64,000 nt of DNA from Bog-756 sp963734435 (GTDB lineage: Bacteria > Actinomycetota > Acidimicrobiia > Acidimicrobiales > RAAP-2), in NCBI GenBank assembly GCA_963734435.1, contig CAVTHA010000005.1, positions 131,595-195,594 of the forward strand. The letters run 5' to 3'. A model generated the notes under the pieces. The model was not told the DNA's origin. It ran no database searches and saw only the letters and a program-made list of their open reading frames with translations. This document shows positions 18,587 to 28,176 of this stretch, one piece after another; positions within the stretch are counted from its first letter, which is position 1, and the number at the start of each line of letters is the position of its first letter. The position numbers and the translations under genes are program-made.

Positions 18587-20037
18587 GGCTCTTCCGGTTT
18601 CTGCGGGGTGAGCCAGCTCATGTGACGACGATCGAGTCCAGGACCCTGAAGTTCGGCTTGCCGGCGTAGAGGAGGGCCCGGGTCCGGAAGTTCTCGAAGT
18701 TGGTGAAGCCAAAGGCGACCCGCTTCACCCGTTTCAAGAGATTGTTCATACCCTCGGTGGGACCGTTGGAGACCCTGGCGCGGTGCCACGCGACGATGGA
18801 CTCGAACCAGTTGCGCAAAGTCCGGGCCAGGCGCCGCACCTCGAAGGGGGCCGAGCGCTTCGAACCCACGTCGATGATGTCGCGCAGCAGATCGGCCGCG
18901 ACCTCGGGGTCGTTGGTCTCGTAGAACTGAGCGACGGCCTCCTTGAGGCTGTAGGCGAATGCCACCTCACCGTCGGAGTCGCCCAGTGCCAAGAGGCCCT
19001 CGAGACGCTCTTGGAGCTCGGGATCGTTGGCGGTCGCCTTGATCACCAACAGCTTGCGGGCTTTGTAGAGGGGATCGCCCGCTCGGCCTCGGTGCCCGAG
19101 GCGTTGTTGTTGGACCCGACGGCGGACCTGGTCGACGGCCAAGATGGCGTGGCGCATGACGTGGAAGCGGTCGATGACGCGGGTCGCTTTGGGCGTGACC
19201 ACCTTGAACACAGCGTTGTAGGTCTTGGACATGTCCAAGCAGCCGTAGTCGAGGTTCTCGCGTACATGGTGGGGCTGGGAGCGCAACCAACGGGCGACCT
19301 GGGCGAAGTCCCTGGTGGGGAGCACATCGATGAGCGCATGGTTGGCCACGTCGCACACCGTGGTCGACCACGTCTTGTGCTTGAAAGGGCCGGCGCGCAC
19401 GAAGAGGGACTCGTCGAGTCCGATGGCGGTGGTCTTTTCAGCCGCTTGGTGTCGGCTGCTAGCCAGGCAGCGCCGTAGATGCGCACCGCCGCGTTGATGG
19501 CGTCCCAGCCACAGTCGAGCTCACGGGCGAGGTGCCGGACCGTCTGGCCGCCGGCGATCTGCTTGGCCACCCACTTGGCCGCCCACGTGCTGAGCCGACA
19601 GCCCACCGCGGCGATCCGGTGATCGTCCAGAGTGAACGAGCGCTCCGGGCACACGGTGTCGGGGCACACGAGGCGGTGCTTCTTCCAGCGCAGCGTGATC
19701 GGCACGCCGCCGAAGGGCAGGTCGACGTAGGAGACGACCGGACGGTCCTTGACCCACGCTCGGCCCCCACAGCTCGGACACCACAGCTGGGGATCGGCCT
19801 GTTCGATCGTGATCTCGCCCACCGGACCACGGCGCGCGTAGGACGGCGCGCGCACGTCTGTGAAGTCAACGAGGTGGGCGACGATCTCGGTAGGATCGAG
19901 GTACACAGAGGCGTGGAGCGTTTTCTTTTTCACACATTGAGACTGAAGCGCCTCTGTGCTTACACGGTGGATCCCCGCTGATGCCTCTCGGCCGCCGCCT
20001 GGTCAGGGGCAGGACACCCCGCTAACTCCGGAAGACC
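18587..20037 (-). mobile_element. ISL3-family insertion sequence
   Basis: An element of about 1.45 kb with imperfect terminal inverted repeats: GGCTCTTCCGGTTTCTGCGG at 18587-18606 against the complement of 20015-20037, which reads GGTCTTCCGGAGTTAGCGGG. Flanks look like an 8-bp target duplication that differs by one T: CTGTTTTCC on the left (18578-18586) and CTGTTTCC on the right (20038-20045). It is placed immediately downstream of tmRNA, a common spot for integration. It carries a single transposase gene. Confidence 0.8.
18618..19933 (-). CDS. ISL3-family transposase (one frameshift)
   Basis: DDE transposase of about 437 aa when its two overlapping frames are joined. The N-terminal part has a zinc-finger (WCPSCGGRAWVKDR and CPDTVCPERSF) and a helix-turn-helix around QIAGGQTVRHLARELDCGWD. 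The C-terminal part holds the DDE domain: GLDESLFVRAG, DYGCLDMSKTYNAVF, DRFHVMRHA and the late RVSNGPTEGMNNLLKRVKR with the Glu. The frames meet near 19435 at GAAAAG, where one A appears to be missing. A programmed shift is unlikely there, because the site is not a slippery heptamer and ISL3 transposases are single-frame. The element may be inactive, or this may be one of the window's sequence errors. Confidence 0.85.
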
Positions 20038-20082
20038 CTGTTTCCCGCAGGTCAGGCGGTTTCGCGTCGGGGATCCAGGCAC

Positions 20083-21290
20083 CTAGAGCACGCCGAGCGG
20101 CGAGGCGATGGTATTGGAGATGCGGTGGTCGGTTGCGCCGACCGGAGAGCTGGAGCTGACGTAATCCTCGCCTCCGAACACCGTGGAGTAAATCCGCCCG
20201 GCGGTTCTGGTGGCGAGCGCCTGGGTTGTCAGGGTCGAATTCGATCCTCCCAGGCTGTTGGCCAATCCGGAATTGTCGGCGATATAGAGGTCTTGGACCC
20301 AGAGAGACTGACCCCACTCGTCCAGGACGGAGTCGCTCTCACTGATTCCCATTCGCATCGTTGACTGGACATGGAGAATCAGGGGCGCCCAATCGAGTCG
20401 GTAGACCTCGGTGGCGCCCGAGGCGAACATGATCTCGGTCGCCTTGACGGCCAGGAACTCGCGGTTTTCGATGGTCCGTGCCGACCTTTGCCCAGGGGGA
20501 ATTCGACCTTGGCCACAGGTCCGTGATCGTCAGCATTGAGGGTCGAGAGCGATACTCGGTTGATCGGTTGCACATCATCATCCGTCAGGACGAGCAGGTT
20601 CATCAGATTGTCGATGTTCGACATCAATCGCTTGAGATCGGCGCCCATGATCCGACCGTTTGTACCGTTCCACGGCCCCGTCTTCCCACTTCCATTGGCG
20701 TACGGTCCCCTGATCCCACTCTCGGAGAACATCAAGCTGAAGGCTTGTATCCCGGGAGGCAGGCCTACCTGCTCCATCCCTCCGTACCCCGGATAGTCGA
20801 TCCGGGCCGACGAACCGACTCCGCGGGAGCTGTTGGTCTTGAATGGGAACACGCCGACGATCCAGTCAAACGCATGATCGGTGTAGCCGCGACCGACCCA
20901 GCCGTTGGGGTTGGGCAGGCCGGAATTCAGCCACAGCCGAGGGGTCTCGGTGCACCCCCCGGCCAAGACGACGACTCGGGCCGTCTCGCTGAAAGTCTCG
21001 CCCGTGTTGGTGTCTCGCCACGCGAGACCTTGCACCTGGGTACGTGGGGCCGATGGCAATTGGGAATCGTCTCTCCGATTGCCTATGGCTATTGGACTGT
21101 GTCCCAAAGTCGGGCCCGGCAAACTGGTGTCGGTCAGCACGTGGTCGCCGCCGGACCGGCCGGCCTGCATGCGTCCTATGCGCATCGTGCGCTGCCGTCG
21201 GAGTTGTATGAGGCGGTGATGTCCGCGGCCACAAAGGGAGGATTGAGCAGGTCGTGTGGGGCCCTCCTGTCCCGCCTGTGACCAGAGGTC
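20083..21290 (-). pseudogene. GMC-type FAD oxidoreductase, 5'-truncated and frameshifted
   Basis: Remnant of a large flavoprotein dehydrogenase related to the gluconate-2-dehydrogenase flavoprotein group. Recognisable parts are YNSDGSARCAYDAC (the Cys-rich segment before the substrate domain), ARVVVLAGGCTETPRLWLNS, GWVGRGYTDHAFDW, and the C-terminal GMC segment HVQSTMRMGISESD. The N-terminal GxGxxG FAD domain is absent: the frame runs out near 21290, beside the start of a divergent GH16 gene. At least two frame changes lie inside (near 21190 and 20435). It is probably dead. It sits between an IS element and the polysaccharide genes, so loss of its 5' part may mark an island boundary or rearrangement. 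Confidence 0.72.
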
Positions 21291-21323
21291 AAGGGGGGCG
21301 ACGCTCAAGCCGATAGCCAATGG

Positions 21324-23015
21324 GTGAGGGTTCTCCTGCGCCGCCTCGCTCGCCGGTGCTCACTGGCCGTGGTGACCGTACTCGCCGTAGCGGTCATCGG
21401 GCCGGCCGGGGTCGGGGGAACACCGGTCCCGCGGACCACGGCGAGAGTCCCAGCGCAGGCGTCGGGCTACTGGCTGGTCGCCTCCGACGGGGGCATCTTC
21501 ACCTACGGCGACGCCGGCTTCCACGGGTCGGCCGGTGGCATCGCCCTCAACCGGCCCATCGTGGGTATGGCGTCCACCCCTGACGGTGGGGGCTACTGGC
21601 TGGTCGCCTCCGACGGGGGCATCTTCACCTACGGCGACGCCGGCTTCCACGGGTCGGCCGGTGGCATCGCCCTCAACCGGCCCATCGTGGGTATGGCGTC
21701 CACCCCTGACGGCGGGGGCTACTGGCTGGTCGCCTCCGACGGGGGCATCTTCACCTACGGCGACGCCGGCTTCCACGGGTCGGCCGGTGGCATCGCCCTC
21801 AACCGGCCCATCGTGGGTATGGCGTCCACCCCTGACGGTGGGGGCTACTGGCTGGTCGCCTCCGACGGGGGCATCTTCACCTACGGCGACGCCGGCTTCC
21901 ACGGGTCGGCCGGTGGCATCGCCCTCAACCGGCCCATCGTGGGTATGGCGTCCACCCCTGACGGCGGGGGCTACTGGCTGGTCGCCTCCGACGGGGGCAT
22001 CTTCACCTACGGCGACGCCGGCTTCCACGGGTCGGCCGGTGGCATCGCCCTCAACCGGCCCATCGTGGGTATGGCGTCCACCCCTGACGGTGGGGGCTAC
22101 TGGCTGGTCGCCTCCGACGGGGGCATCTTCACCTACGGCGACGCCGGCTTCCACGGGTCGGCCGGTGGCATCGCCCTCAACCGGCCCATCGTGGGTATGG
22201 CCCTCTCACAGGGAGTATTGACCGGCATGGATCCTCCTGCTGGCTTCACCAGCAGTCAGCTCATCTTCGAGGACCAGTTCTCTGGCGGCACGCTCGATAC
22301 CACCAAGTGGAATACGTACTTAGGATCATCGGGAGGAGTCTGGAACGACAATGGCTTCCTTCCGCCTCCGTACAGCGGGCCGACCGTGGGTCACAACAAC
22401 GTCGCCATGTACAGCCCGAGTCAAGTGTCGGTGAGCAATGGCCTCACTCTCACCGCTCAGCGCAACACGAACCAGTACGCCGGCACCTACCCCTGGATCA
22501 GTGGCATCGTGACTACCGAAGGTAAGTTCTCTCTGCCCGCTACCGGCTGGTACGTCCAAGTCGAGGCGCAGATGCCCGACATGACGCAGGGTATGTGGCC
22601 CGCCATCTGGTTCATGCCCGATACGGGGACCAGTCCAGTTCCCGAACTCGACCAGTTCGAGGGTGGGATGCTCTGCTACTGCTCGACACCACAGAACCAG
22701 GTCGCATCGTCCAACTTCTTCGCTCCCCAGGGGCAGGAGGGGGGTGTCTACAACGGGGGGGTCGACATGGCATCGGGCTACCACGTGTACGGCATCCAGT
22801 ACATTCCGGGGCAGTCGATCACCGAATACTTCGACGGTAGGCAGGTGTTCCAGGTGCTGGCATCGAGTGGGGTGACGATCACCGCTGGGACCTACCAGCT
22901 CATGCTGGAACTTCAAGTCCCCGCGGCGTCAACGTCGGGCTGGCATACCACTCCGACGGCGAGTACGCCGCCCTCGACAATGAGGATCTCACAGGTGCAG
23001 GCGTATTCCCTCTAG
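21324..23015 (+). CDS. Secreted GH16-family glycanase with six 42-residue repeats
   Basis: Predicted exported endo-glucanase/galactanase-like enzyme, 563 aa, GTG start. An Arg-rich start with a hydrophobic core (residues 12-32) is a signal peptide. Residues 48-299 are six copies of a 42-residue unit starting GYWLVASDGGIFTYGDAGFH. The rest is a GH16 jelly roll: FEDQFSGGTLDTTKWN at its start, WPAIWFMPD, and the catalytic ExDxxE in PELDQFEGG (two Glu as nucleophile and acid/base). YHVYGIQYIPGQSITEYFDG is the usual strand after the active site. The repeats are nearly identical at DNA level, unlike those of the wall hydrolase at 8-9 kb. It lies at the head of the polysaccharide island and may trim or remodel that polymer, by inference. 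Confidence 0.88.
   Translation: MRVLLRRLARRCSLAVVTVLAVAVIGPAGVGGTPVPRTTARVPAQASGYWLVASDGGIFTYGDAGFHGSAGGIALNRPIVGMASTPDGGGYWLVASDGGIFTYGDAGFHGSAGGIALNRPIVGMASTPDGGGYWLVASDGGIFTYGDAGFHGSAGGIALNRPIVGMASTPDGGGYWLVASDGGIFTYGDAGFHGSAGGIALNRPIVGMASTPDGGGYWLVASDGGIFTYGDAGFHGSAGGIALNRPIVGMASTPDGGGYWLVASDGGIFTYGDAGFHGSAGGIALNRPIVGMALSQGVLTGMDPPAGFTSSQLIFEDQFSGGTLDTTKWNTYLGSSGGVWNDNGFLPPPYSGPTVGHNNVAMYSPSQVSVSNGLTLTAQRNTNQYAGTYPWISGIVTTEGKFSLPATGWYVQVEAQMPDMTQGMWPAIWFMPDTGTSPVPELDQFEGGMLCYCSTPQNQVASSNFFAPQGQEGGVYNGGVDMASGYHVYGIQYIPGQSITEYFDGRQVFQVLASSGVTITAGTYQLMLELQVPAASTSGWHTTPTASTPPSTMRISQVQAYSL
21465..22220 (+). repeat. Six tandem 126-bp coding repeats
   Basis: Units begin at 21465, 21591, 21717, 21843, 21969 and 22095. 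The sixth diverges only in its last codons. The only difference I see among units is one synonymous base near the end (GACGGT or GACGGC), which alternates T, C, T, C, T. This shows that the array grew by copying a 252-bp pair of units. Confidence 0.95.
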
Positions 23016-23141
23016 TCGTATCGGGAGGCCGGAACCGTGACCGGTGGCCCGGGGAATTCCTCAGCTAGCTGGATGCTCGTTACGGACGAGCCGGGTGATT
23101 CGCGCCCGGCCCGCTCCCAAAGCCCTGCGTGCCACCCGAAG

Positions 23142-24107
23142 CTACTTAATCGCTGGTTGACACTTTCCCACTAGATATCCGGCGAGGGTGGCGAGAAGTC
23201 CGACACAGATCATCGCCGAACGGGCCATGCCCCAAAAGTCGCCGCCGAGGCCGGACCGTAGACCGTCGAGGACACCATGGGGCAACGTAGAGACGACATA
23301 TCGACGCTCGCTGGACAGCGCTTGATCGCGGCCGGCTCGCTGAACGACTGCGGCCTTCGATATCCCCTCGGCGTAGCAGCGCCTGAGGAAGTACAAGACC
23401 CTCGCACGTTCCACGGCAACGTGGTGGTGAACAATGGCGGGGGGGACGTGGAGCAGCTGCGCTCCGACGAGGACCCGCCGCAGGCGTATGGCAAATTCGG
23501 TCTCCTCGCATCCGAGCGGAACCGAGCCGAGCCGTCCCATGGCCGTATCGAAGGATCCGACCATGTCGAAGACCGAACGCCTGAAAGACATAGCCGCCCC
23601 GATGAGATTGCGCTGTGGCATCACACGCTCCGGCAGACCCAAGTAACTGCAACCGACCACCCAGTCGAACTCGACTGGGAACCATGGAGGACGGCGCCGT
23701 CCCGGCCAGACTGGGATGGCAACCCCGCCTGCCCCCGCCACATCACTGCGATACCGTCCGAGCAGCTCCTCTAACCAGCCGGAATCCGCCTCTGCGTCAT
23801 CGTCGAGGAATGCCACCACATCGCCACTGGCGAGTCGGACGCCGGTATTCCGCGCACCGGACAGCCCCTGCTGGTCGTCGCTTGCAACCACCTCGATGTC
23901 GCTCGGGAGCGAAGACCGGGCCCGCTGGAGCAACTGGTGGTTGTGATCGATGACGACGACGACTTGATCCGGCGGCCGCCGCTGCGCGCGCAGGGATGCG
24001 ATCGCATTGACGAGCGAGTCCCATCGGCGCTCGGTATAGGCGCATATGACAACCGTCACGGTGCGCGGCGGTCCGGGAGGGAACCGATCCTGCGCAGCTT
24101 CAGCCAT
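23142..24107 (-). CDS. Glycosyltransferase family 2
   Basis: GT-A inverting glycosyltransferase, 321 aa, acting at the cytoplasmic face of the membrane. TVTVVICAYTERRWDSL opens the nucleotide-sugar domain, SGARNTGVRLASGDVVAFLD leads to the DDDAE metal-binding motif, and GCEETEFAIRL is the conserved ED(E) region. A C-terminal hydrophobic stretch (CVGLLATLAGYLVG) may anchor it. The frame is open far upstream, but family likeness starts at ATG 24107 (MAEAAQDRF). It is next to the flippase and likely adds one sugar in the island's polymer. Confidence 0.88.
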   Translation of the reverse strand: MAEAAQDRFPPGPPRTVTVVICAYTERRWDSLVNAIASLRAQRRPPDQVVVVIDHNHQLLQRARSSLPSDIEVVASDDQQGLSGARNTGVRLASGDVVAFLDDDAEADSGWLEELLGRYRSDVAGAGGVAIPVWPGRRRPPWFPVEFDWVVGCSYLGLPERVMPQRNLIGAAMSFRRSVFDMVGSFDTAMGRLGSVPLGCEETEFAIRLRRVLVGAQLLHVPPAIVHHHVAVERARVLYFLRRCYAEGISKAAVVQRAGRDQALSSERRYVVSTLPHGVLDGLRSGLGGDFWGMARSAMICVGLLATLAGYLVGKCQPAIK

Positions 24108-24148
24108 TGAGATCCGGCGTGACGACGCCCGCCGTGACGCCGCTGAAG

Positions 24149-25465
24149 TCACGACGACTCGCCCCGCTCGGATTCGGTGGACGGAGTACCGCGGAAGACC
24201 TTCATGACGGCAGGCAACAGTACGAGAGCCTCGCCGGTTGCGGCAATCGCCCAACCGACGCAAAGCCCGATCATGCCCCAGAGAATCCCGCCGATTATGG
24301 CGCCGACAGCTTCTGCCGACGTCCCGAGCGCCATGATCCGCGACGCCTTTGCGAGGCGGCCCTGTGCTCGGCGGATCGCCACATAGTGATCCTTGACCAC
24401 GTAAGAAGGGCCGACCAGGATCAAGAGCCGCAAAGCGGTCGTTCCGTTCTCGGAATAGGCGGGACCGAATATACGAAGAGCGATTGGAGCCACGAGTTCG
24501 ACGACGACGACGATCGCTCCGCACAGGGCTAGTCCGAGTGGAAGCGTCCTGCGAACGTGACGATGTAGCAAACCCTGGTCGCCGGCCTTCTCGGCGAACA
24601 GGGCGAGTGCCAGGAGATAAGGGATGATCAGCACAGAAGCGGAAAGTAAGAATGCGCTCGTAAAGTAGGCGACTTGCTGTGGGGCTATGAGTAGGGCCGC
24701 GATCAGCGGGACGATGTAGGAGATGGAGTTGATCGACAGATTGAGGACGTGATGGTTGAACGAGAGAAGTCCGTAGCGACGTGTCAGGGCTATTCGATTT
24801 CTGAGGCTCCTTCACCGACGCTCGTTGACCTGAGTCGAAGCATGGGGAAGCAGACCACTACCGAGGCAGTGAGTGCCGAAGACCAGGCCAGCAGCAGACC
24901 GGTGCTCGTCTGCACCCCGGCAAAGACGAGAATGCCGACGAACACGGGCTTCAGCACGCCGCCAAGGGCCCCTCGGGTGAGCTGTGCCGACCCGAGGTGC
25001 AGTCCGATGGCGGCGTTGTCGAACGTGATCGTGGCGACTGTTGCCACCGTTCCGACGACGAACAGGGCGGCAGTGACCGGATCGTGCCCGATTTCCCGCA
25101 GGCTCTTGCCGAGGAACGGAGACAGCGCCATGGAAACGACGGAGAGGATCAGGACGACGAAACAAGCGATGGCCATTCCAGTGGTGAACATGGCCCGGCG
25201 CGTCGAGTCCTCGAGAGAATTCAGTTCGGCGAGTAAGAGGATAGGGATTCCGAGGACGCCGATGGCCGCGAGGAAGGCTGTCAAGGGACGCTGCCGCCGC
25301 GGCGAGACCGACATCCCGGGACGCAAACAGTCGAGTGGCGAGGATCCAGTAGGCCAGGCCCAGCACTGCAGTGGCGCCCTGCTTGGCGACGAGGAAGGCG
25401 AAAGTGGTGAAGAGTCGTCTCCGTTCTGACCCTGGCTTCGCCTGGCCACTGGCGAAGTTACTCAT
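24149..25465 (-). pseudogene. Polysaccharide flippase, Wzx/MATE-like (two frameshifts)
   Basis: Multi-pass membrane protein of about 435 aa, similar to oligosaccharide flippases that move lipid-linked units across the membrane. Twelve or so hydrophobic segments can be followed: LVAKQGATAVLGLAYWILAT, TAFLAAIGVLGIPILLLAEL, SYIVPLIAALLIAPQQVAYF, IMALGTSAEAVGAIIGGILW. The frame breaks near 25285 (an extra C in TCCCTTG) and near 24805, where two frames end in stops within 20 bases of each other. Conserved hydrophobic character on both sides argues for sequence error. ATG 25465 has GAGAG upstream. It is followed by the GT2 gene on the same strand. Confidence 0.7.
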
Positions 25466-26000
25466 GTCGTAGCTCTCACGGGGGCCATGGTCGGTTGGAG
25501 CTTCTCCCGATTCAGGGCGCCACGGTGGCGAGGAGCAACGTGGGGCGCACCACCGACTCGGTGGAATTGGCGCCCCTCCGTCGGCCCCAGCGGCCTCGTC
25601 GCGTCGGACAGGTTGCTATGGGTGCAAACCATCACTCACTTGCGCTGAGAGGAACCCCGGGATCCGTTGTTGAATCGAGTGTACGGACACGGGAGATGCG
25701 GAGGACAAAGAGCCCGGAATCTGGGGAGGACCCCAGGGCTTACGGTGGCATTCATGAGATTGGCAGGACATGAGCGGCACAATTCGAGTCTTCGAGGTTC
25801 GGCGAAGGGCAGGAATGCCTCTCCGCGGGCTGATACTAATACTTCGAGCCAATTGGGCTTCGAGCCCTCCTGTGGAAGCTCTTCGCTTCGGACGGTCCCG
25901 GCTGCCGGAGACAGGAGATCGTCATCCTTCCTCGCTCGTACTGTATGGGGGTGGGGGAACTGAATGACCTGGCCGTCGTCACGCTGCAGGGGACGTTCAT
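25466..26000. other. Divergent intergenic region of the polysaccharide island
   Basis: About 535 bp between the flippase (leftward) and the acyltransferase (rightward). No credible coding frame, RNA or repeat is seen. It probably carries the promoters for both directions. Confidence 0.5.
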
Positions 26001-27076
26001 GTGAAGGATCCGATGCCCAGATTGCTAGCCGTCTCTCGTCTTGACGGTTGGGAGACGCAGTGGGATCGATTGGTCGACCGCGCTCCGCTCCCCTCACCTT
26101 TCATGCGGTCATGGTGGCTCACCGGCGTTGCCGGCCCTCAACGTCGCTTCCTGTTGGCGGTGGAAGGGGGACGGCTCATGGGCGGCCTCGCCTTGGATGA
26201 AAGAGGCTGGCCAGGGCTCGAAGTTCTCCACATGATGGGGAGTGGACGCCTCTGCCCTGACCACATGGATCTGATTGCCGCCCCAGGCGAGGAGGAGGTC
26301 ACGATCAGCCTGTTCAGGGCCTGGTTTCACCGCCCGCGGTGGACGCTTCCTGGACCTGGAAGGAGTGCCCGGCCACTCTCGGGTGGCCGAGGCCCTACCG
26401 ATGCCGGTCCGTCGCATTCCATTTGCGGTCGCGCCATGGACCCCGCTGCCCGACGACTCGAAGGCCTATTTCGCCGGTCTCCCATCCCACCTCCGCCGGA
26501 ACATCCGGCGAGCTTCTGCCCGGCTGGCCGCCGAGGGCGTGCACCATCAATCGAACCGGGGACCGTCAGCCGTCCAATCTCTCGAAACGCTGCGAAAGAT
26601 GCACGAGGCGCAGTGGGGAGACCGCTCTCGTTTTCTCTCACAACTTCGGCCGGTTTGCCGAGGCCTGCCGCCTGGGAGCCGAGGCCGACGAAGTCGTGGT
26701 CCACCAGCTGGCAAACGATGAGACAGTCGTCTCCACTTTGGTCAGCTTCGAGGTGGCGGGTCGTGTAAGCCTCTATCAGAGTGCCCGGCTGACGGACTCC
26801 CGCTGGCAGAACGCCATGTCCGTCCTGCTCAATGCTGTTATCTCCGACGCCTGTGACCGCGGCTTCAGCGAGATGGACTTTCTACGTGGTGACGAACCGT
26901 ACAAGGATGGATTCGCCCCCAGGAGGAGACAGCTGTTCAGGCTCCTCGCTGCCAGGGGGGCAACCGGGCGGCCGGCACGGCTGGCGAGGTCCGTAGCTTC
27001 CACAACCAGGGGGATGACCGAGGACGCCGTTCGTGCCGGACGCTCGGCCTTTGGTCGGGTGAAACCCGGGCGTTAG
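26001..27076 (+). pseudogene. FemAB/CelD-like GNAT acyltransferase (two frameshifts)
   Basis: Acyl- or aminoacyl-transferase with the double-GNAT layout of the CelD/BcsL and FemAB-like groups, about 355 aa. Readable parts are WETQWDRLVDRAPLPSPFMR near the N-terminus, LPSHLRRNIRRASARLAAEG before the second domain, and VSLYQSARLTDSRWQNAMSV and EMDFLRGDEPYKDGFAP in the C-terminal fold, all typical. An extra base near 26333 (CGCCCGCGG) and one in the TTTT run near 26632 change frame. Likely substrate is a cell-surface polysaccharide or lipid-linked sugar, by context. GTG 26001 is the start; ATG 26013 is possible. Confidence 0.72.
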
Positions 27077-27091
27077 GCCGTATTGCGCACC

Positions 27092-27989
27092 TCACCTTTG
27101 CCCGGCGACTCCGCTGCGGGCTCTGGCACTGGCGATCCCGGAGCGAAGTTGGGCGGCCGTTCTCAATATTCCGATGGCGGTCGTCTTGGCGACGTCGGCG
27201 ACTACCGACCTTCCGGGCGGCCGAGGGTTCAGATGAAATCGACGCAGATGGGAGTTGAAGTCTTCGATTCTGCTGTCTCGCAGCGTCGCGGTCGTGAAGT
27301 AGGTGAAAGTGATCGAGATCGAGATGGCCGGATCGTTGTGAACCCAGTGCGGCACAAGGGACGGCATGTACACCCCGGGTCCGGGTGCGAGGACAAAGCC
27401 GTCAGCTCCGCAGGCATCGACTCGATTCGTCCATGAGACCCGTCGAAATACCGGTCGATCTCGTGCCGACGGGCGGCCTCGTCTCTCGAAACGACCGATG
27501 CTGACCCTCTTGGACCCACTGACCTGCACCAGCAGGCTGTGCTCGATGTCGAAGTGAACTGGGGTAACGGAGCTTGGGGAAGAAGTCAGGATGAATGCCG
27601 CCCGCTTTCGCATCTCCCCGTCCCGGTCGAGCATACCCAGCTCGAGCTCATCCAGCGTCGTGTTCATCATTTCTGCGTAGGCGGGTTCGTCTTCGACGTT
27701 GAGCAGGGTGAGCCATGAGTTGTGCTGCTCAGATTGCGAATCACGTCTCCAGGCCGCTCCAAGATCCCCTTGGGGGGCCCACCTCGGGAACAAGCAAGGG
27801 TTGAGCGGCGGTGTCGTAGATCACTGATTGGGGTAGGCGCTCAGCCAGGTCGGCAATCGACTCGAGCTGCATCCGGGGGTCCAGGTGCAGATCATGGACA
27901 AATTCAGTCGGCCTCGTGGGGAACACGCCACCGAAGGGAATCTCGTCGAGAGCCGGGGATAGCTGCTGGACTGGACGTATCACCAACAC
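27092..27989 (-). pseudogene. Cupin-like (JmjC-type) domain protein (two frameshifts)
   Basis: Predicted Fe(II)/2-oxoglutarate-dependent oxygenase of the cupin_8/JmjC-like group, about 300 aa. The metal site is suggested by TPVHFDIEHSLLVQVSGSKR (His-x-Asp) and by a later His in SLVPHWVHNDP, separated by the usual beta strands. The N-terminus MLVIRPVQQLSPALDEIPFG has AGGTGAG just upstream. Frames change near 27770 (C run) and 27735 (AATCTGAGCAG), both consistent with a missing base. Such proteins hydroxylate peptides or small molecules; its place among sugar genes suggests a tailoring role, which is weak inference. Confidence 0.62.
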
Positions 27990-28176
27990 TCACCTCCGAG
28001 GTCCACTCCAGATGTTCCGTCAAGTGGAAGTTGTCAAAATGGACATTACCTCGACACCTTGGGTGACAACGAGGTCGCCTCGTCAGCACGTCTCCGGAGG
28101 CCTGCATGCTGTGTGGCCGGGCAGTCCGGTTTGGGTCGCCGTCGGTCGGGGGTCCAGACCGGTCAGGAGAGGAGCG

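Noticed and set aside
19430..19440. Programmed frameshift in the ISL3 transposase
   Set aside because: The site has only four A residues after a G and is not a slippery heptamer, and ISL3 transposases are single-frame.
21360..22154. 264-codon repetitive frame antisense to the GH16 repeats
   Set aside because: Product of the 126-bp repeat in the opposite strand; no start signal and no family.
21465..22220. CRISPR-like array
   Set aside because: Units are contiguous, in frame and coding, with no spacers.
23142..24815. Long form of the GT2 protein (557 codons)
   Set aside because: The first 236 residues are antisense-like and overlap the flippase; family sequence begins at 24107.
25636..26097. 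153-codon minus-strand frame upstream of the acyltransferase
   Set aside because: No recognisable domain, no ribosome site, and it overlaps the start of the acyltransferase.
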